64,000 nt of DNA from Streptomyces pseudovenezuelae (GCF_029892565.1 NZ_JARXVH010000003.1:620001-684000); one strand, 5' to 3'. Shown: positions 50,202 to 59,371, numbered from the stretch's first letter. The notes: generated by a model not told the origin, from the sequence alone. A program made the numbers and translations.

Positions 50202-51167
50202 TCAACTGAGCGTGACCTGCCGGTTGGTGAGCCCACCACGCGCGCGGCGCTCGTCGGCGGTCAGCGGCACGCCCGCCGCGAGAGCCCCGGCGAGCCGCTC
50301 GGCGAACTCGGCGGCCGGCTTCTCCACGTCCTCCGCGCCGACCCCGCTCGGCAGGTCCCACACCGGGACGGTGAGGCCGTGAGCGCGGAAGGAACCCACG
50401 AGGCGCGTGCCGTCACCGAGGTTGGAGCGGCCCGCCGCGTGCAGACGCGCGAGCGCGTCCAGAAGCAGCTCCTCCTCGTGCGGCATGACCCAGCGCAGGT
50501 GGTTCTTGTCCGGCGTCTCGCACCAGTACGCGGCGTCCACGCCCGTGAGCTTCGCGGTCGGGATCGCCGCGGCGTTCGCCCGCTCCAGGGAAGCGGACAC
50601 TTCCGGAGTCGCGTTCTCCGCGTCCGGGACCCAGAATTCGAAGCCGCTGTGCACAACTGGCTCGAACGCGCCTTCGGGATCGAGCAGATCCTGCAGTCGC
50701 GGACCCTCGGCGGGCGCCCGGCGGCTCTGCACCGGGGTGCCCGGCTCGGCGACCAGGGCGCGCTGGAGGGTGTCGGCGAGGTCGCGGCTGATGTCGCCCG
50801 ACGCCGTGTCGTTCTGCAGGCCGATCAGCACCGAGCCGTCCTCGCGGCGCAGCGCCGGCCAGGCCATCGGCAGCACCGTCGCCAGCGTGATCGACGGGAC
50901 GCCCTCGGGGAGACCGCCCTTCAGCGGCAGCTCGGCGGTGGCAGCCGGCACCAGCTCGCGCAGGGCCACCCAGTCGCCCTCGCCGGGCAGCCCCTCGAAG
51001 GGGCGGTGCACCAGCTCGGTCACCGCGTGCGCGGCGGCCCGGCCGTGGCAGGCCTTGTAACGCCGGCCACTGCCACAGGGGCAGGGTTCGCGCGCGCCGA
51101 CGACCGGGACCTCTCCGTCGGTGATCCGAGGCTGGTTGGCCTTGGTAAGGGGTCGCTTCTTGGCCAT
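50202..51167 (-). CDS. SEC-C motif protein (DUF5926 family)
   Basis: A 321-residue protein with an N-terminal SEC-C Zn motif (EPCPCGSGRRYKACHG, about residues 28-43). SEC-C binds zinc and in SecA mediates contact with SecB or ribosomes. The rest is an unrecognised mixed domain (about 50-321) with IGLQNDTASGDISRDLAD. ATG at 51167. It lies 162 bp from the ATPase gene at 51330 across a DnaA-box pair. Confidence 0.85.
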   Translation of the reverse strand: MAKKRPLTKANQPRITDGEVPVVGAREPCPCGSGRRYKACHGRAAAHAVTELVHRPFEGLPGEGDWVALRELVPAATAELPLKGGLPEGVPSITLATVLPMAWPALRREDGSVLIGLQNDTASGDISRDLADTLQRALVAEPGTPVQSRRAPAEGPRLQDLLDPEGAFEPVVHSGFEFWVPDAENATPEVSASLERANAAAIPTAKLTGVDAAYWCETPDKNHLRWVMPHEEELLLDALARLHAAGRSNLGDGTRLVGSFRAHGLTVPVWDLPSGVGAEDVEKPAAEFAERLAGALAAGVPLTADERRARGGLTNRQVTLS

Positions 51168-51241
51168 CGTGGGTGTCTCCCGGTTACGGCTCGTCTCGTA
51201 CGGCGGGAGCCTAGCCGTTCATGCCATGACCGGCCGGAGCC

Positions 51242-51279
51242 TGTGGACAACGTGGCTGTCCGTGCCGACCTGTGGACAA
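51242..51279. other. Pair of tandem DnaA boxes
   Basis: TGTGGACAA (51242-51250) and TGTGGACAA (51271-51279), same orientation, between the DUF5926 gene and the RsbW-like gene. Confidence 0.65.
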
Positions 51280-51329
51280 CGCACCGGCTCGTCCCGGAAC
51301 CAGAGGTTCGCTCCGGCCGGACCAGAGGT

Positions 51330-51881
51330 TCAGTCCATGTCGTCGAACGCGTCCGCGAAGCCCAGTGCGGGCAGCGCCCGGACCGAGGGTGCCGTGACGC
51401 GCGTAGCGAAGTCGTCACGACGGCGTCCGGCATCCGGATCATGAACGTCGTCGTGCACGACGACCCACACCGTGACCTCACCGCGGGTGTCGTCGCGTAC
51501 ACCCCAGTCGTCGGCCAGCGCCGTGATGATGTTCAGGCCGCGGCCGCCGTGCGCGGTGACCGACGGGGTGGCCGGAGCCGGACGGGTGGGTCCGCCACCG
51601 TCCGTCACCTCCACGGTGAGCCGGCCGCCCGTGTCGACGCGCCACGCGGCGCGGACGTCACCGTCCCCGGCGAGGGCGTCGCCCAGGGGCCGGCCGTGCT
51701 TGCACGCATTGCTCAAGAGCTCGGAGAGAATCAGCACGGCATCGTCGATGACCGCGTCCGACACCCCGCCTCTGCGCAGCTGCTCGCGCATGCGGTGTCT
51801 CGCCTTGCCCACGCCCGCAGGGCCATGGGATACGGCCATGCTCGACGACGTGGGCACCTCCTGTGCCACCACCAACGCCAC
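51330..51881 (-). CDS. Anti-sigma-factor-like ATP-binding protein (RsbW/HATPase_c_2)
   Basis: A 183-residue GHKL ATPase: N-box SELLSNACKHG, G1 VTDGGGPTRP, G2 HGGRGLNIITALADDWG. The GTG at 51881 is fixed by AAGGAGG nine bases upstream. It is longer than typical RsbW proteins because of a C-terminal tail of about 45 residues ending in DDMD. Presumably a partner-switching regulator; target unknown. Confidence 0.85.
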   Translation of the reverse strand: MALVVAQEVPTSSSMAVSHGPAGVGKARHRMREQLRRGGVSDAVIDDAVLILSELLSNACKHGRPLGDALAGDGDVRAAWRVDTGGRLTVEVTDGGGPTRPAPATPSVTAHGGRGLNIITALADDWGVRDDTRGEVTVWVVVHDDVHDPDAGRRRDDFATRVTAPSVRALPALGFADAFDDMD

Positions 51882-52163
51882 CCCCGAGACCTCCTTCGCC
51901 CCACGCCACGGTGTGGATGCCCCATTGGCCTGAACCGGAAACCGGCCAACTCACGTTCGGTGACGCATTCGGAATGATCGAACACGGACCGAACGCGCCG
52001 GTGCACTCCCCGTAGTCACGTGGCTGGAATTCGCCGGAGTGACTGAGATTCGGAGGATGGCGTCAGTGGGGCGGGTGGGTCAAGGGTTCTTCACAGGTCT
52101 TTACCAGTCTCCTGTGTAAAGAGGGCGCGGTTTCCTGTGCGGGAGGGGTCCTCGGCTGAGGCC

Positions 52164-52991
52164 TCAGCGGTCGAGCTGGCGCAGCACCGCGCGCGGGCGG
52201 TTGGTGATGATGGCGTCGATGCCCAGGTCGACGCAGAGGTCCACGTCCTCCGGCTCGTTCACCGTCCATACGTGCACCTGGTTGCCGGCCCGCTTCAGGC
52301 GCTCGATGTACGTCGGGTGGTTGCGCACGATGCGGATCGAGGGGCCCGCGATCCCGACGCCCGCGGGCAGCCGCCCGTCGCGCAGCCGGGGCGAGAGGAA
52401 CTGCAGCAGATAGACCGTCGGCAGCGTCGGCGACGCGGCACGCACGCGATGGAGCGACCGCGCCGAGAAACTCATGACACGCACTGGAGACTCCGCCGGG
52501 GTGGCCGGCGCGTCGAGCCCGAACCGCTTCAGGAGCAGCAGCAGCCGCTCCTCCACCTGCCCCGCCCACCGCGTGGGGTGCTTGGTCTCGATCGCCAGCT
52601 CCACCCGCCGCCCCGCGTCCGCGACGAGCTCCAGCAGCCGCTCCAGGGTCAGTACGGAGGTGTCGCCGCGGTCCTCGGGCCGGTACTCCCAGTCGGGCTC
52701 CTCGTCGCGCGTGCGCCACCCCTCCCGGGTCTTCCAGGCGCCGAAGTCCAGCGCGGCCAGGTCGGCGAGCTCCAGCGCCGAGACCGCACCGCGCCCGTTG
52801 GACGTACGGTTGACGCGACGGTCGTGGACACAGACGAGATGGCCGTCGGCGGTCAGACGCACATCGCACTCGAGGGCGTCCGCACCGTCCTCGATCGCCT
52901 TCTTGTACGCGGCCAGGGTGTGCTCGGGAGCCTCTTCGGAGGCTCCGCGATGGGCGACGACTTGGATCCGGGGCTGCCGTGCGTGGGTCAC
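52164..52991 (-). CDS. Glycerophosphodiester phosphodiesterase
   Basis: Hydrolyses glycerophosphodiesters to glycerol-3-phosphate and alcohol. The 275-residue TIM barrel has the family motifs VVAHRGASEEAPEHTLAAY, DALECDVRLTADG, VCVHD and, later, AIETKHPTRW. No signal peptide, so cytoplasmic. GTG at 52991 with a weak site. Divergent from the HtrA protease gene. Confidence 0.93.
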   Translation of the reverse strand: MTHARQPRIQVVAHRGASEEAPEHTLAAYKKAIEDGADALECDVRLTADGHLVCVHDRRVNRTSNGRGAVSALELADLAALDFGAWKTREGWRTRDEEPDWEYRPEDRGDTSVLTLERLLELVADAGRRVELAIETKHPTRWAGQVEERLLLLLKRFGLDAPATPAESPVRVMSFSARSLHRVRAASPTLPTVYLLQFLSPRLRDGRLPAGVGIAGPSIRIVRNHPTYIERLKRAGNQVHVWTVNEPEDVDLCVDLGIDAIITNRPRAVLRQLDR

Positions 52992-53248
52992 CGCGTCATG
53001 GTGCCACCGCCCGGGGGTAGTCGTGCGAGCGGAGGGGCAGAGATTGTGCCCCTTTTGCCCGTCATGACCTATATAAGGAATGGCCTCGGACACACAGGCG
53101 CCGCTTATGGTGACCTGACGGCTCATGGGAAAAGCTGACGGCATACAAAAGGACATGCACAGCTGCAGCGCACCGGACCGTCGACCAACGTGAACGGGTG
53201 TGCCCGAGTGCGACCGAGAAGACCAGCCGTGGATCGAGGAGACAAGCT

Positions 53249-54772
53249 GTGAGCACCGAGAACGAGGGCAACCCGGTACCCCCGGCCCCGTCCGCACCCC
53301 CCGTGCCGGTGGACACTCCCGCCCCCTCGGCACACGTGGCTCCCGAGGGGGGTGCCCCCACGACTCCGCTCCCGCCGACGCCTTCGAGCGCCCCCGGCGC
53401 ACCGGAGCACGACCTGCTGCACTCCGGCCACGCGCCCACGTACGCGTCCGCCGGTGCCCCCCAGGGGCCCGGCTACGCCGCTACGGGCGCCGACCACCCC
53501 CAGGGCCCCGCGTCCCCGGGCTCGGCCCCCGACGCGGCCTGGCCGCCCCCGCCCCCGGCCACCCCCGCGTACGCCGACGGCGGCGGCGCGGGCCCGGGTA
53601 CCGGCTGGGGCGACTCCTACCAGCAGCAGCCCGCCCACCCCCACAAGTCCGGCAGCGGGCGCGGCGGACTGATCGCCGCCATCCTGGTGGCCGCACTCGT
53701 CGCCGGCGGCCTGGGTGGCGGCCTCGGCTACACCCTGGCCAAGGACAACGACGACAACTCCGGCTCCACCACCGTCTCCGCCTCCACCAGCGGCGGGGAC
53801 GTCAAGCGCGACGCCGGCACGGTCGCGGGCGTGGCCGCCAAGGCCGTACCCAGCACCGTCACCATCGAGGCCGAGTCCACCAGCGGCGAGGGCGGCACCG
53901 GCACCGGCTTCGTCTTCGACACCCAGGGCCACATCGTCACCAACAACCACGTCGTCGCGGACGCGCTCGACGGCGGCAAGCTGACGGCCACCTTCCCGAA
54001 CGGCAAGAAGTACGACGCCGAGGTGGTAGGCCACGCGCAGGGCTACGACGTCGCGGTCATCAAGCTCAAGAACCCGCCGTCCGACCTCAAGCCCCTCACC
54101 CTCGGCGACTCCGACAAGGTCGCGGTCGGCGACTCCACCATCGCCATCGGCGCGCCCTTCGGCCTGTCCAACACCGTCACGACCGGCATCATCAGCGCGA
54201 AGAACCGCCCCGTGGCCTCCAGCGACGGCACCGGCTCCAACGCCTCCTACATGAGCGCCCTGCAGACGGACGCCTCGATCAACCCGGGCAACTCCGGCGG
54301 CCCGCTCCTGGACGCCCAGGGCAACGTCATCGGCATCAACTCCGCGATCCAGTCCACCGGCAGCGGCGGCCTCGGCGGCACCAGCCAGTCCGGTTCGATC
54401 GGCCTCGGCTTCGCCATCCCGATCAACCAGGCCAAGTACGTCGCCCAGCAGCTGATCAAGACCGGCAAGCCGGTCTACGCGAAGATCGGCGCCTCCGTCT
54501 CCCTGGAGGACGCCTCCGGCGGCGCGAAGATCAGTGAACAGGGCGCCGGCAGCAGCGACGCCGTCGAGGCGGGCGGCCCCGCCGCCGACGCCGGCCTCAA
54601 GCCCGGCGACGTCATCACCAAGCTCGACGACCACGTGATCGACTCCGGCCCCACCCTGATCGGCGAGATCTGGACCCACAAGCCGGGCGACAAGGTCACG
54701 ATCACCTACGAGCGCGGCGGCAAGTCCCACACGGTGGACCTGACGCTGGGCTCCCGCCAGGGCGACAGCTGA
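53249..54772 (+). CDS. HtrA/DegP-type serine protease with PDZ domain
   Basis: A membrane-anchored envelope protease of 507 residues. A disordered Pro/Ala-rich cytoplasmic N-terminus (about 130 residues) precedes one transmembrane helix (GGLIAAILVAALVAGGLGGG). The trypsin-like domain has catalytic His in TNNHVV, Asp in YDVAVIKL and Ser in NPGNSGGPLLD. A PDZ domain follows in the last 90 residues (PAADAGLKPGDVITKLDDHVI). GTG at 53249 with GAGGAGA. It degrades or checks misfolded exported proteins. Confidence 0.95.
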   Translation: MSTENEGNPVPPAPSAPPVPVDTPAPSAHVAPEGGAPTTPLPPTPSSAPGAPEHDLLHSGHAPTYASAGAPQGPGYAATGADHPQGPASPGSAPDAAWPPPPPATPAYADGGGAGPGTGWGDSYQQQPAHPHKSGSGRGGLIAAILVAALVAGGLGGGLGYTLAKDNDDNSGSTTVSASTSGGDVKRDAGTVAGVAAKAVPSTVTIEAESTSGEGGTGTGFVFDTQGHIVTNNHVVADALDGGKLTATFPNGKKYDAEVVGHAQGYDVAVIKLKNPPSDLKPLTLGDSDKVAVGDSTIAIGAPFGLSNTVTTGIISAKNRPVASSDGTGSNASYMSALQTDASINPGNSGGPLLDAQGNVIGINSAIQSTGSGGLGGTSQSGSIGLGFAIPINQAKYVAQQLIKTGKPVYAKIGASVSLEDASGGAKISEQGAGSSDAVEAGGPAADAGLKPGDVITKLDDHVIDSGPTLIGEIWTHKPGDKVTITYERGGKSHTVDLTLGSRQGDS

Positions 54773-54796
54773 CGCGTACGCGCGCGTGACGCTCGA

Positions 54797-54836
54797 TGAG
54801 CCGGGTGCCGGAGCTCCCCCTCCGACACCCGGCTCA
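54797..54836. terminator. Bidirectional hairpin terminator
   Basis: TGAGCCGGGTG (54797-54807) and CACCCGGCTCA (54826-54836) pair over 11 bp, then a second inner stem CGGAG/CTCCG. It separates the htrA-like gene (ends 54772) and the PEP-mutase gene (ends 54837) and serves both. Confidence 0.85.
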
Positions 54837-55703
54837 CTACTTCTCGAAGAGACTGTTGAGCTCCCCCTGGGACATCTGGTCCTCGGCATACGAGAACGTC
54901 CCCGACTCGGCCAACTCCCGCGCGGCAAGCACCAACCGGCGATACATCGCCCGCGCGATACTGCCCCCGACGGTGACCCGCCGCACCCCGAGCTCGCGCA
55001 ACTCCGCCAGCCCCAGGGCATTCCCGGTCAGCCCCATGACCACGTTGAGCGGCCCGTCGAGTTCACGCACGAGCGTCCCGATGGTCGCGGCGTCCGCGGC
55101 CCCCGGCACGAACGCGCAGTCCGCCCCCGCCGCCAGATAAGCGTTGGCCCGCCGCACACACTCGTCGAGCGAACCGCCCACCAACAGCACATCGGTCCGC
55201 CCCACCAGCACGAACGGCTCCCCACCGCCGTCAACAGCCTCCCGAGCGGCACGAATACGCTCCACAGCGAGCGCGTGCTCGTAAAGCGGCCGCGCCCGCT
55301 CCCCGGTGAAGTCCTCGATATTGCCGCCGGCCACACCGGTGGCGAGCGCCGCCCCGATGGTCTCGGCGACCACCTCGGGCGCCTCCCCGTACCCGTCCTC
55401 CAGATCCGCACTGACCGGCACGGCCACCCCACCGGCGATCTCCCGCACCCGCCCGAGCATGGTCTCCCGATCGACGCGCCCGGCGGCCTCCGCCCCCGCC
55501 CCCGCCGCCGCGTCCGCGAAGTAGTCATGATCCGGCCGCCCAAGGGAGAACGCGACCCCCGCACTGGTCGTGGCCAACGCGGAAAACCCGGCGGACTCCA
55601 GCACCTTGGCACTGCCCACGTCCCAGGCATTGGGCAACAGGAAGCATCCCTCCTTGTGCAACTCGACAAAGCGTTCCGCCAGTTGACGCCGATTACTGTC
55701 CAC
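54837..55703 (-). CDS. Isocitrate lyase/PEP-mutase family protein
   Basis: A 288-residue TIM-barrel enzyme of the ICL/PEP-mutase superfamily that breaks or makes C-C or C-P bonds on short organic acids. Motifs: LLPNAWDVGSAKVLESAGFSA, TTSAGVAFSLGRPDHD, VSADLEDGYG (Mg-binding Asp) and GGNIEDFTGE. The Lys-Cys-Gly-His motif of isocitrate lyase is absent, so a methylisocitrate- or carboxyphosphonoenolpyruvate-like substrate is possible. GTG at 55703 with an AAGGG site. Confidence 0.85.
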   Translation of the reverse strand: MDSNRRQLAERFVELHKEGCFLLPNAWDVGSAKVLESAGFSALATTSAGVAFSLGRPDHDYFADAAAGAGAEAAGRVDRETMLGRVREIAGGVAVPVSADLEDGYGEAPEVVAETIGAALATGVAGGNIEDFTGERARPLYEHALAVERIRAAREAVDGGGEPFVLVGRTDVLLVGGSLDECVRRANAYLAAGADCAFVPGAADAATIGTLVRELDGPLNVVMGLTGNALGLAELRELGVRRVTVGGSIARAMYRRLVLAARELAESGTFSYAEDQMSQGELNSLFEK

Positions 55704-55885
55704 GTGCCGCAGCCCTTCCTCGACCGTCCGTACGTCCGTCCCTGGGGCGAGAACGTACGACCCAAGTCCCTTTGCGCGCACGCACCCCACTCCACCGAGC
55801 CCACGCGCCCCTCCCGCCCCACGCTCCCCGCCAAACGACCAAGCCGGGTACGCTGTACCCGCTCCGTCCCAGGTGGGCGGCGCGG

Positions 55886-55972
55886 GGTGGGTTGCCCGAG
55901 CGGCCTAAGGGAACGGTCTTGAAAACCGTCGTGGCAGCGATGTCACCGTGGGTTCAAATCCCACACCCACCG
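55886..55972 (+). tRNA. tRNA-Ser (anticodon TGA)
   Basis: Reads UCN serine codons (UCA and wobble). Acceptor GGTGGGT/ACCCACC, anticodon loop CTTGAAA with anticodon TGA, long class II variable arm, T-arm GTGGGTTCAAATCCCAC and discriminator G. Followed by a hairpin terminator at 56000-56033. Confidence 0.96.
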
Positions 55973-55999
55973 CTTGCAGGTCAGAAAGATCGCAGGTCA

Positions 56000-56033
56000 G
56001 AAGGGATGCCCCTCGCTGGAGCGGCATCCCTTC
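56000..56033 (+). terminator. Terminator after tRNA-Ser
   Basis: The arms GAAGGGATGCC (56000-56010) and GGCATCCCTTC (56023-56033) pair over 11 bp across a 12-nt loop. It lies 28 bp after the tRNA 3' end. Confidence 0.75.
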
Positions 56034-56151
56034 CGTGTGCCGTGGACCAGTGGACGCGGCCGGGATGTCGAGACCGGCGTGGCCGCTCCGTCCCAGGGGC
56101 AGATGCGGCCGGCGTGGCCGCACCGTCGCACGTACCGGAAGGACAGTCGTC

Positions 56152-56607
56152 ATGGCCATCGCCGAGGACCTCGACCGCGCCACCGACTCGCAGTGGGACT
56201 GGGTCGCCGAGCACGCCCGTACGTATCTCGCCTCGGGCGGCACCGAAGGGCATGAGAACAACGGCGTGCACACCCTCGTGCTCGCCACCACCGGCCGCCG
56301 TACCGGTACGCCTCGCCGCACCTGCCTGATCTACGGCACCTCGGGCGACGAGTACGTCGTCGTCGCCTCCAAAGGAGGTGCCGATGAGGATCCGGCATGG
56401 TTCATGAACCTCAAGGCGGACTCCAGCGTCGGGGTACAGGTCGGCACCCGCCGCTTCACCGCCCACGCCCGCGTGGCGTCCCCGGCCGAACGCGCGCCCC
56501 TCTGGGCCCGGATGGCGAAGATCTTCCCGCTCTACGACGAGTACGCGCAGAAGACGACCCGCGAGATCCCGATCGTCCTGCTCACTCCGGTGGACGGACC
56601 CCGTTAA
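56152..56607 (+). CDS. Deazaflavin (F420)-dependent nitroreductase-family protein
   Basis: A 151-residue protein of the DDN family, which uses reduced F420. Motifs: NNGVHTLVLATTGRRTGTPRRTCLIYGTSGDEYVVVASKGG, PAWFMNLKADSSVGVQVG. ATG follows GGAAGGAC. Overlaps the next gene (TAATG). No nearby F420 genes show its substrate. Confidence 0.88.
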   Translation: MAIAEDLDRATDSQWDWVAEHARTYLASGGTEGHENNGVHTLVLATTGRRTGTPRRTCLIYGTSGDEYVVVASKGGADEDPAWFMNLKADSSVGVQVGTRRFTAHARVASPAERAPLWARMAKIFPLYDEYAQKTTREIPIVLLTPVDGPR

Positions 56608-57113
56608 TGCGGCCTTTCATGACCACCTCGCGCAGAGTGCGCACCGTTCTGTTCGCATGTGCCGTGGCACCGGTGTTCCTCCTGGTCGCGTGTACGTCGG
56701 GAAGTGACGCCGACGCGGGCGCGGGAACCAAGACCTCCGCGAGCCCGAGCCGTTCCAACACCCAGGCGCAGCAAGAGAAGAAGCTCACCACGCAAGTCCA
56801 GTTGACCCTCGACGGAATGGAGGCCGACAGCGACTCCATGGTGGCGTCCGGCGTCGAGCGCGTCTCGGACGGCCTCCACACCGAACCCGGCCTCACCAAG
56901 GGCACCCAGTACCGCCTGACCGTGGTGTGCGTGGGCAGCGGAACGGCGGACATCCGGTTCACGCCGAAGAGCGCGCCCGCGACGAACCCGGTCGTCTGCG
57001 ACGGGTCGGCGACGCTCCAGCGCTTCACCGTCGCCGGCCCCCCGTTCCGTATCGACGTCTCAGGGCGCGCGGGCGCCACCGGGATGATCGGCTGGCGCGT
57101 CGACAGGGTCTGA
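56607..57113 (+). CDS. Putative exported lipoprotein, function unknown
   Basis: A 168-residue protein with a signal peptide and lipobox (FLLVACTSG, Cys near residue 30), then a Ser/Thr/Lys-rich linker and a small beta domain of unknown family with two Cys (TVVCVGSG and VVCDGSA) that could pair. Translation is coupled to the F420 reductase gene through TAATG. Confidence 0.75.
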   Translation: MRPFMTTSRRVRTVLFACAVAPVFLLVACTSGSDADAGAGTKTSASPSRSNTQAQQEKKLTTQVQLTLDGMEADSDSMVASGVERVSDGLHTEPGLTKGTQYRLTVVCVGSGTADIRFTPKSAPATNPVVCDGSATLQRFTVAGPPFRIDVSGRAGATGMIGWRVDRV

Positions 57114-57161
57114 ACGTTCACCACGCACGCGTGCACGTTCACGCTCTCCCCGCGCGCGTGG

Positions 57162-57620
57162 CTACAGCTCACGGTCCCGCGCCAACCCCTCCCAGTCCAC
57201 CTCCCGCACTCCCCTCTCCGCATCGCACTCGCACGGCACATGAGGTGTGTCCTGGAACCAGATGATCGTGAGGGTGGAGCAGTGCAGGACGGAGTCGTGG
57301 GTCGGGTGCAGGGCCGTCGAGCGGAAGGTGCCTACGCAGGCGACCGGCGGCAGGAGCTCGACCGGGCCGAACGCGCCGGCGTAGTGGTCGGGGTACGCGC
57401 GCGGGGGCGGGACGAGGTGGATCGGCGTTGTGGGGGAGGCGAGTTCGGCTTCGTGGAGCAGGCTTTTGATCGCCAGGTCGTTGACCGGCTTGCAGGGGTA
57501 GCCGTCCGGCAGCCCGCCGTACGTCGACGAGAGCCGCAGGTCGCAGAGGTCGGTGGCGCGGCCGGAGGTGAGGACTACGCGGGTCAGTGACATGGCCCGC
57601 GCTCTGGGGCGGTGGTGCAT
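57162..57620 (-). CDS. Conserved-looking small protein, function unknown
   Basis: A 152-residue soluble protein. The ATG at 57620 is chosen for its GAGGAA ribosome site; an ATG at 57593 (MSLTRVV) is also possible. Visible blocks: SSTYGGLPDGYPCKPVND, LVPPPRAYPDHYAGAFGPVELLPPVACVG, HVPCECDAE. Family not recognised. It is on the same strand as the prim-pol gene at 57710. Confidence 0.7.
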   Translation of the reverse strand: MHHRPRARAMSLTRVVLTSGRATDLCDLRLSSTYGGLPDGYPCKPVNDLAIKSLLHEAELASPTTPIHLVPPPRAYPDHYAGAFGPVELLPPVACVGTFRSTALHPTHDSVLHCSTLTIIWFQDTPHVPCECDAERGVREVDWEGLARDREL

Positions 57621-57709
57621 GTGGTTCCTCTGCTGCTGATCGGCACTGCTGTTCTTTTGACCGGCGCCCCCCTTGAGCCGTCCTCCCACTGACCCTTGAG
57701 CTGTTGCCC

Positions 57710-58576
57710 TCACGCCCGATGCCGCGTCATCCGTGCCGCCGACGCGATCGTCGCGCGTGCCTCGCGTTCCGTCAGGCCCGTGTTCACCGCCGCCTCGACC
57801 AGGGGTTCGACCAAGGGCGGGCCGATCCCGTCCTCGTAGGCGCGGCAGGCGGCCCAGAAGAGGCGGGTGTTGCGCTGGCCCTCGTGCGCGGCGAGGACGA
57901 ACTGGACCAGGCCCTGGCCGTGGCCGCTGAGGGCGGGCGCGGTGGGGTGGTGGGTGCGGGGCGGCGGGAGCAGGAGGCGCAGGAGGGCGGGCGGGCAGGC
58001 CGCCGGGGCGAAGTGGGAGGTGCCCGGCGCGGTGCCGTAGACGCCGTGGTCGGTGCGGGAGCCGGGGCCGACGAGGTAGCCGCCGGCGCCGCGGATGTCG
58101 ATGCCGGGGGCGAGGCGGCCCGCCGAGTTGGGGACGACCGTGTCCGGAGGGCCGCTCAGCCACAGGTGGCGGCCGCCGCTGGGGGTGAGGACGACCACCG
58201 TGTCGGGGATCGTGAAGAGGTGCCGCAGGGCCAGTTCGCGCAGGGCCGCCGAGGAGTCCGTACCCGACTTCGTGTCGAGGTCGACGCCGATGAGGTGGTG
58301 CGGAGGCAGCCCGCACGCGATGCCGTAGCCGGTCGCCCAGGGCGCGGCGGCGAACAGTTCGCGGATGCGCGCCGGGTCGGTCGAGGCGTCGTAGACCCCG
58401 TGTCCGAGGCGTCCGCACTCGCCGTGGCAGGGCTCGGGTTCGAGGTCGGCGCGGTGGGGGGAGCGCAGGGCCGGGAGTTTCGTCCGGGACAGGGGAATGA
58501 CGGCCAGACCGCGCTCCGCGGCTGACAGGGCGTGTGCGAGGGCCAGCGTCGTGGCCTGCCGGTCGGTGGTGGCCAT
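57710..58576 (-). CDS. Bifunctional DNA primase/polymerase (prim-pol)-domain protein
   Basis: A 288-residue protein with an N-terminal prim-pol/AEP domain: ALSAAERGLAVIPLS, WATGYGIACGLPPHHLIGVDLDTKSG (catalytic DLD), TPSGGRHLWLSG (sxH-type motif), GIDIRGAGGYLVGPGS. A short helical C-terminus has LTEREARATIASAARM. It lacks the helicase normally fused to phage or plasmid prim-pol proteins, so it is probably a chromosomal stand-alone prim-pol of unknown duty. ATG with GGAGGC. Confidence 0.87.
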   Translation of the reverse strand: MATTDRQATTLALAHALSAAERGLAVIPLSRTKLPALRSPHRADLEPEPCHGECGRLGHGVYDASTDPARIRELFAAAPWATGYGIACGLPPHHLIGVDLDTKSGTDSSAALRELALRHLFTIPDTVVVLTPSGGRHLWLSGPPDTVVPNSAGRLAPGIDIRGAGGYLVGPGSRTDHGVYGTAPGTSHFAPAACPPALLRLLLPPPRTHHPTAPALSGHGQGLVQFVLAAHEGQRNTRLFWAACRAYEDGIGPPLVEPLVEAAVNTGLTEREARATIASAARMTRHRA

Positions 58577-58925
58577 GCCTCCATGTTCGTACGTACGTTC
58601 GAAAAAGGGAAGAGGGAGTGGCGTTCGACGCGCCGAGAAAGGGCGATTGGCGAGAAATATGCCGGAACGCTTCGCCTCTTGTGGTGCTTGGGGTCAAGTC
58701 GCCCGAACTGCCCTGACCTGGGCGTTGGAAGTGGCGAAAGGGGTTTATCGACTTGTCGTAGCACTTGAGGGGGAATCATCGCTTCCGGGGTGGTTCGCCG
58801 GGGATTCGATGGGCAACTCTGGTCTCGCGACGTCGTGCACAACACCGAGGCGGTCGGCCAACTGCCTCGGAAACAGCCTGACTTGACGTACTTCCGGCAC
58901 AAAGCCGGGTTCTGGAGGAAGAAAC
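58577..58925. other. Intergenic region upstream of the secreted N/S-rich protein
   Basis: About 350 bp without a supported gene. It carries the palindrome CGTACGTACG at 58588-58597, close to the prim-pol start, and the leader of the exported protein gene. No RNA gene recognised. Confidence 0.55.
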
Positions 58926-59243
58926 ATGGCAAGCATCCGTACCGCCCGCGTCATCGCCGCCGTCTCCGCCCTCCCGCTGGCCGCCGCTCTGTTCACCGGC
59001 GTCGCCGCGGCGGACAACGGCGCGATCGCGGACGACGGATCGAACGCCGGTGTCGCGAGCATCGTCGGCAGCGGCAGCGGCGTCGGCCACGACAACAACG
59101 GCAACTCGTCCACCACGCAGCAGAACGCGGTCGGCTCCGGCGCCTCGAACCAGAGCAACACCGCCCAGGTCAACGGCTCCGCGTTCACGGCCATCAACCA
59201 GGGAAACGAGAACGTCCTCGTCAACTTCACCAACCTGTGGTGA
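58926..59243 (+). CDS. Small exported Asn/Gln/Ser-rich protein (amyloid-like composition)
   Basis: A 105-residue exported protein. Signal peptide to about residue 29 (SALPLAAALFTGVAAA/DNG). The mature part is rich in Gly, Ser, Asn and Gln with irregular repeats of N-Q/S-N-type residues (NNGNSSTTQQNAVG, GASNQSNTAQVNGS, AINQGNENVLVNF). The composition resembles curlin- or rodlin-like surface amyloids, but I see no proven family motif. A strong TTCG-loop terminator follows. Ribosome site GGAGG. Confidence 0.82.
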   Translation: MASIRTARVIAAVSALPLAAALFTGVAAADNGAIADDGSNAGVASIVGSGSGVGHDNNGNSSTTQQNAVGSGASNQSNTAQVNGSAFTAINQGNENVLVNFTNLW

Positions 59244-59329
59244 CCCGGCGGCCCTGACGCCCGGGAGGTCGTAGGGGGTCCTGTGGGGGGCCGGCGGAGT
59301 CCAGGGGTGTGCTCCGTGGGGTGGTAACG

Positions 59330-59371
59330 CGTCTGCGCGGCGGTACTTCGGTACCGCCGCGCAGACGTTTT
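59330..59371 (+). terminator. Rho-independent terminator
   Basis: A perfect 17-bp GC-rich stem (59330-59346 with 59351-59367) closed by a TTCG tetraloop and followed by TTTT. Textbook intrinsic terminator for the exported protein gene. Confidence 0.95.

Noticed and set aside
52155..52168. GCTGAGGCCTCAGC palindrome at the end of the GDPD gene
   Set aside because: It overlaps the stop codon and has no loop or T-run, so neither terminator nor operator is supported.
53033..53056. AGGGGCA/TGCCCCT hairpin with TTTT as a terminator between the GDPD and htrA genes
   Set aside because: The genes diverge, so no transcript should end here; a short 7-bp stem can arise by chance in this GC-rich region.
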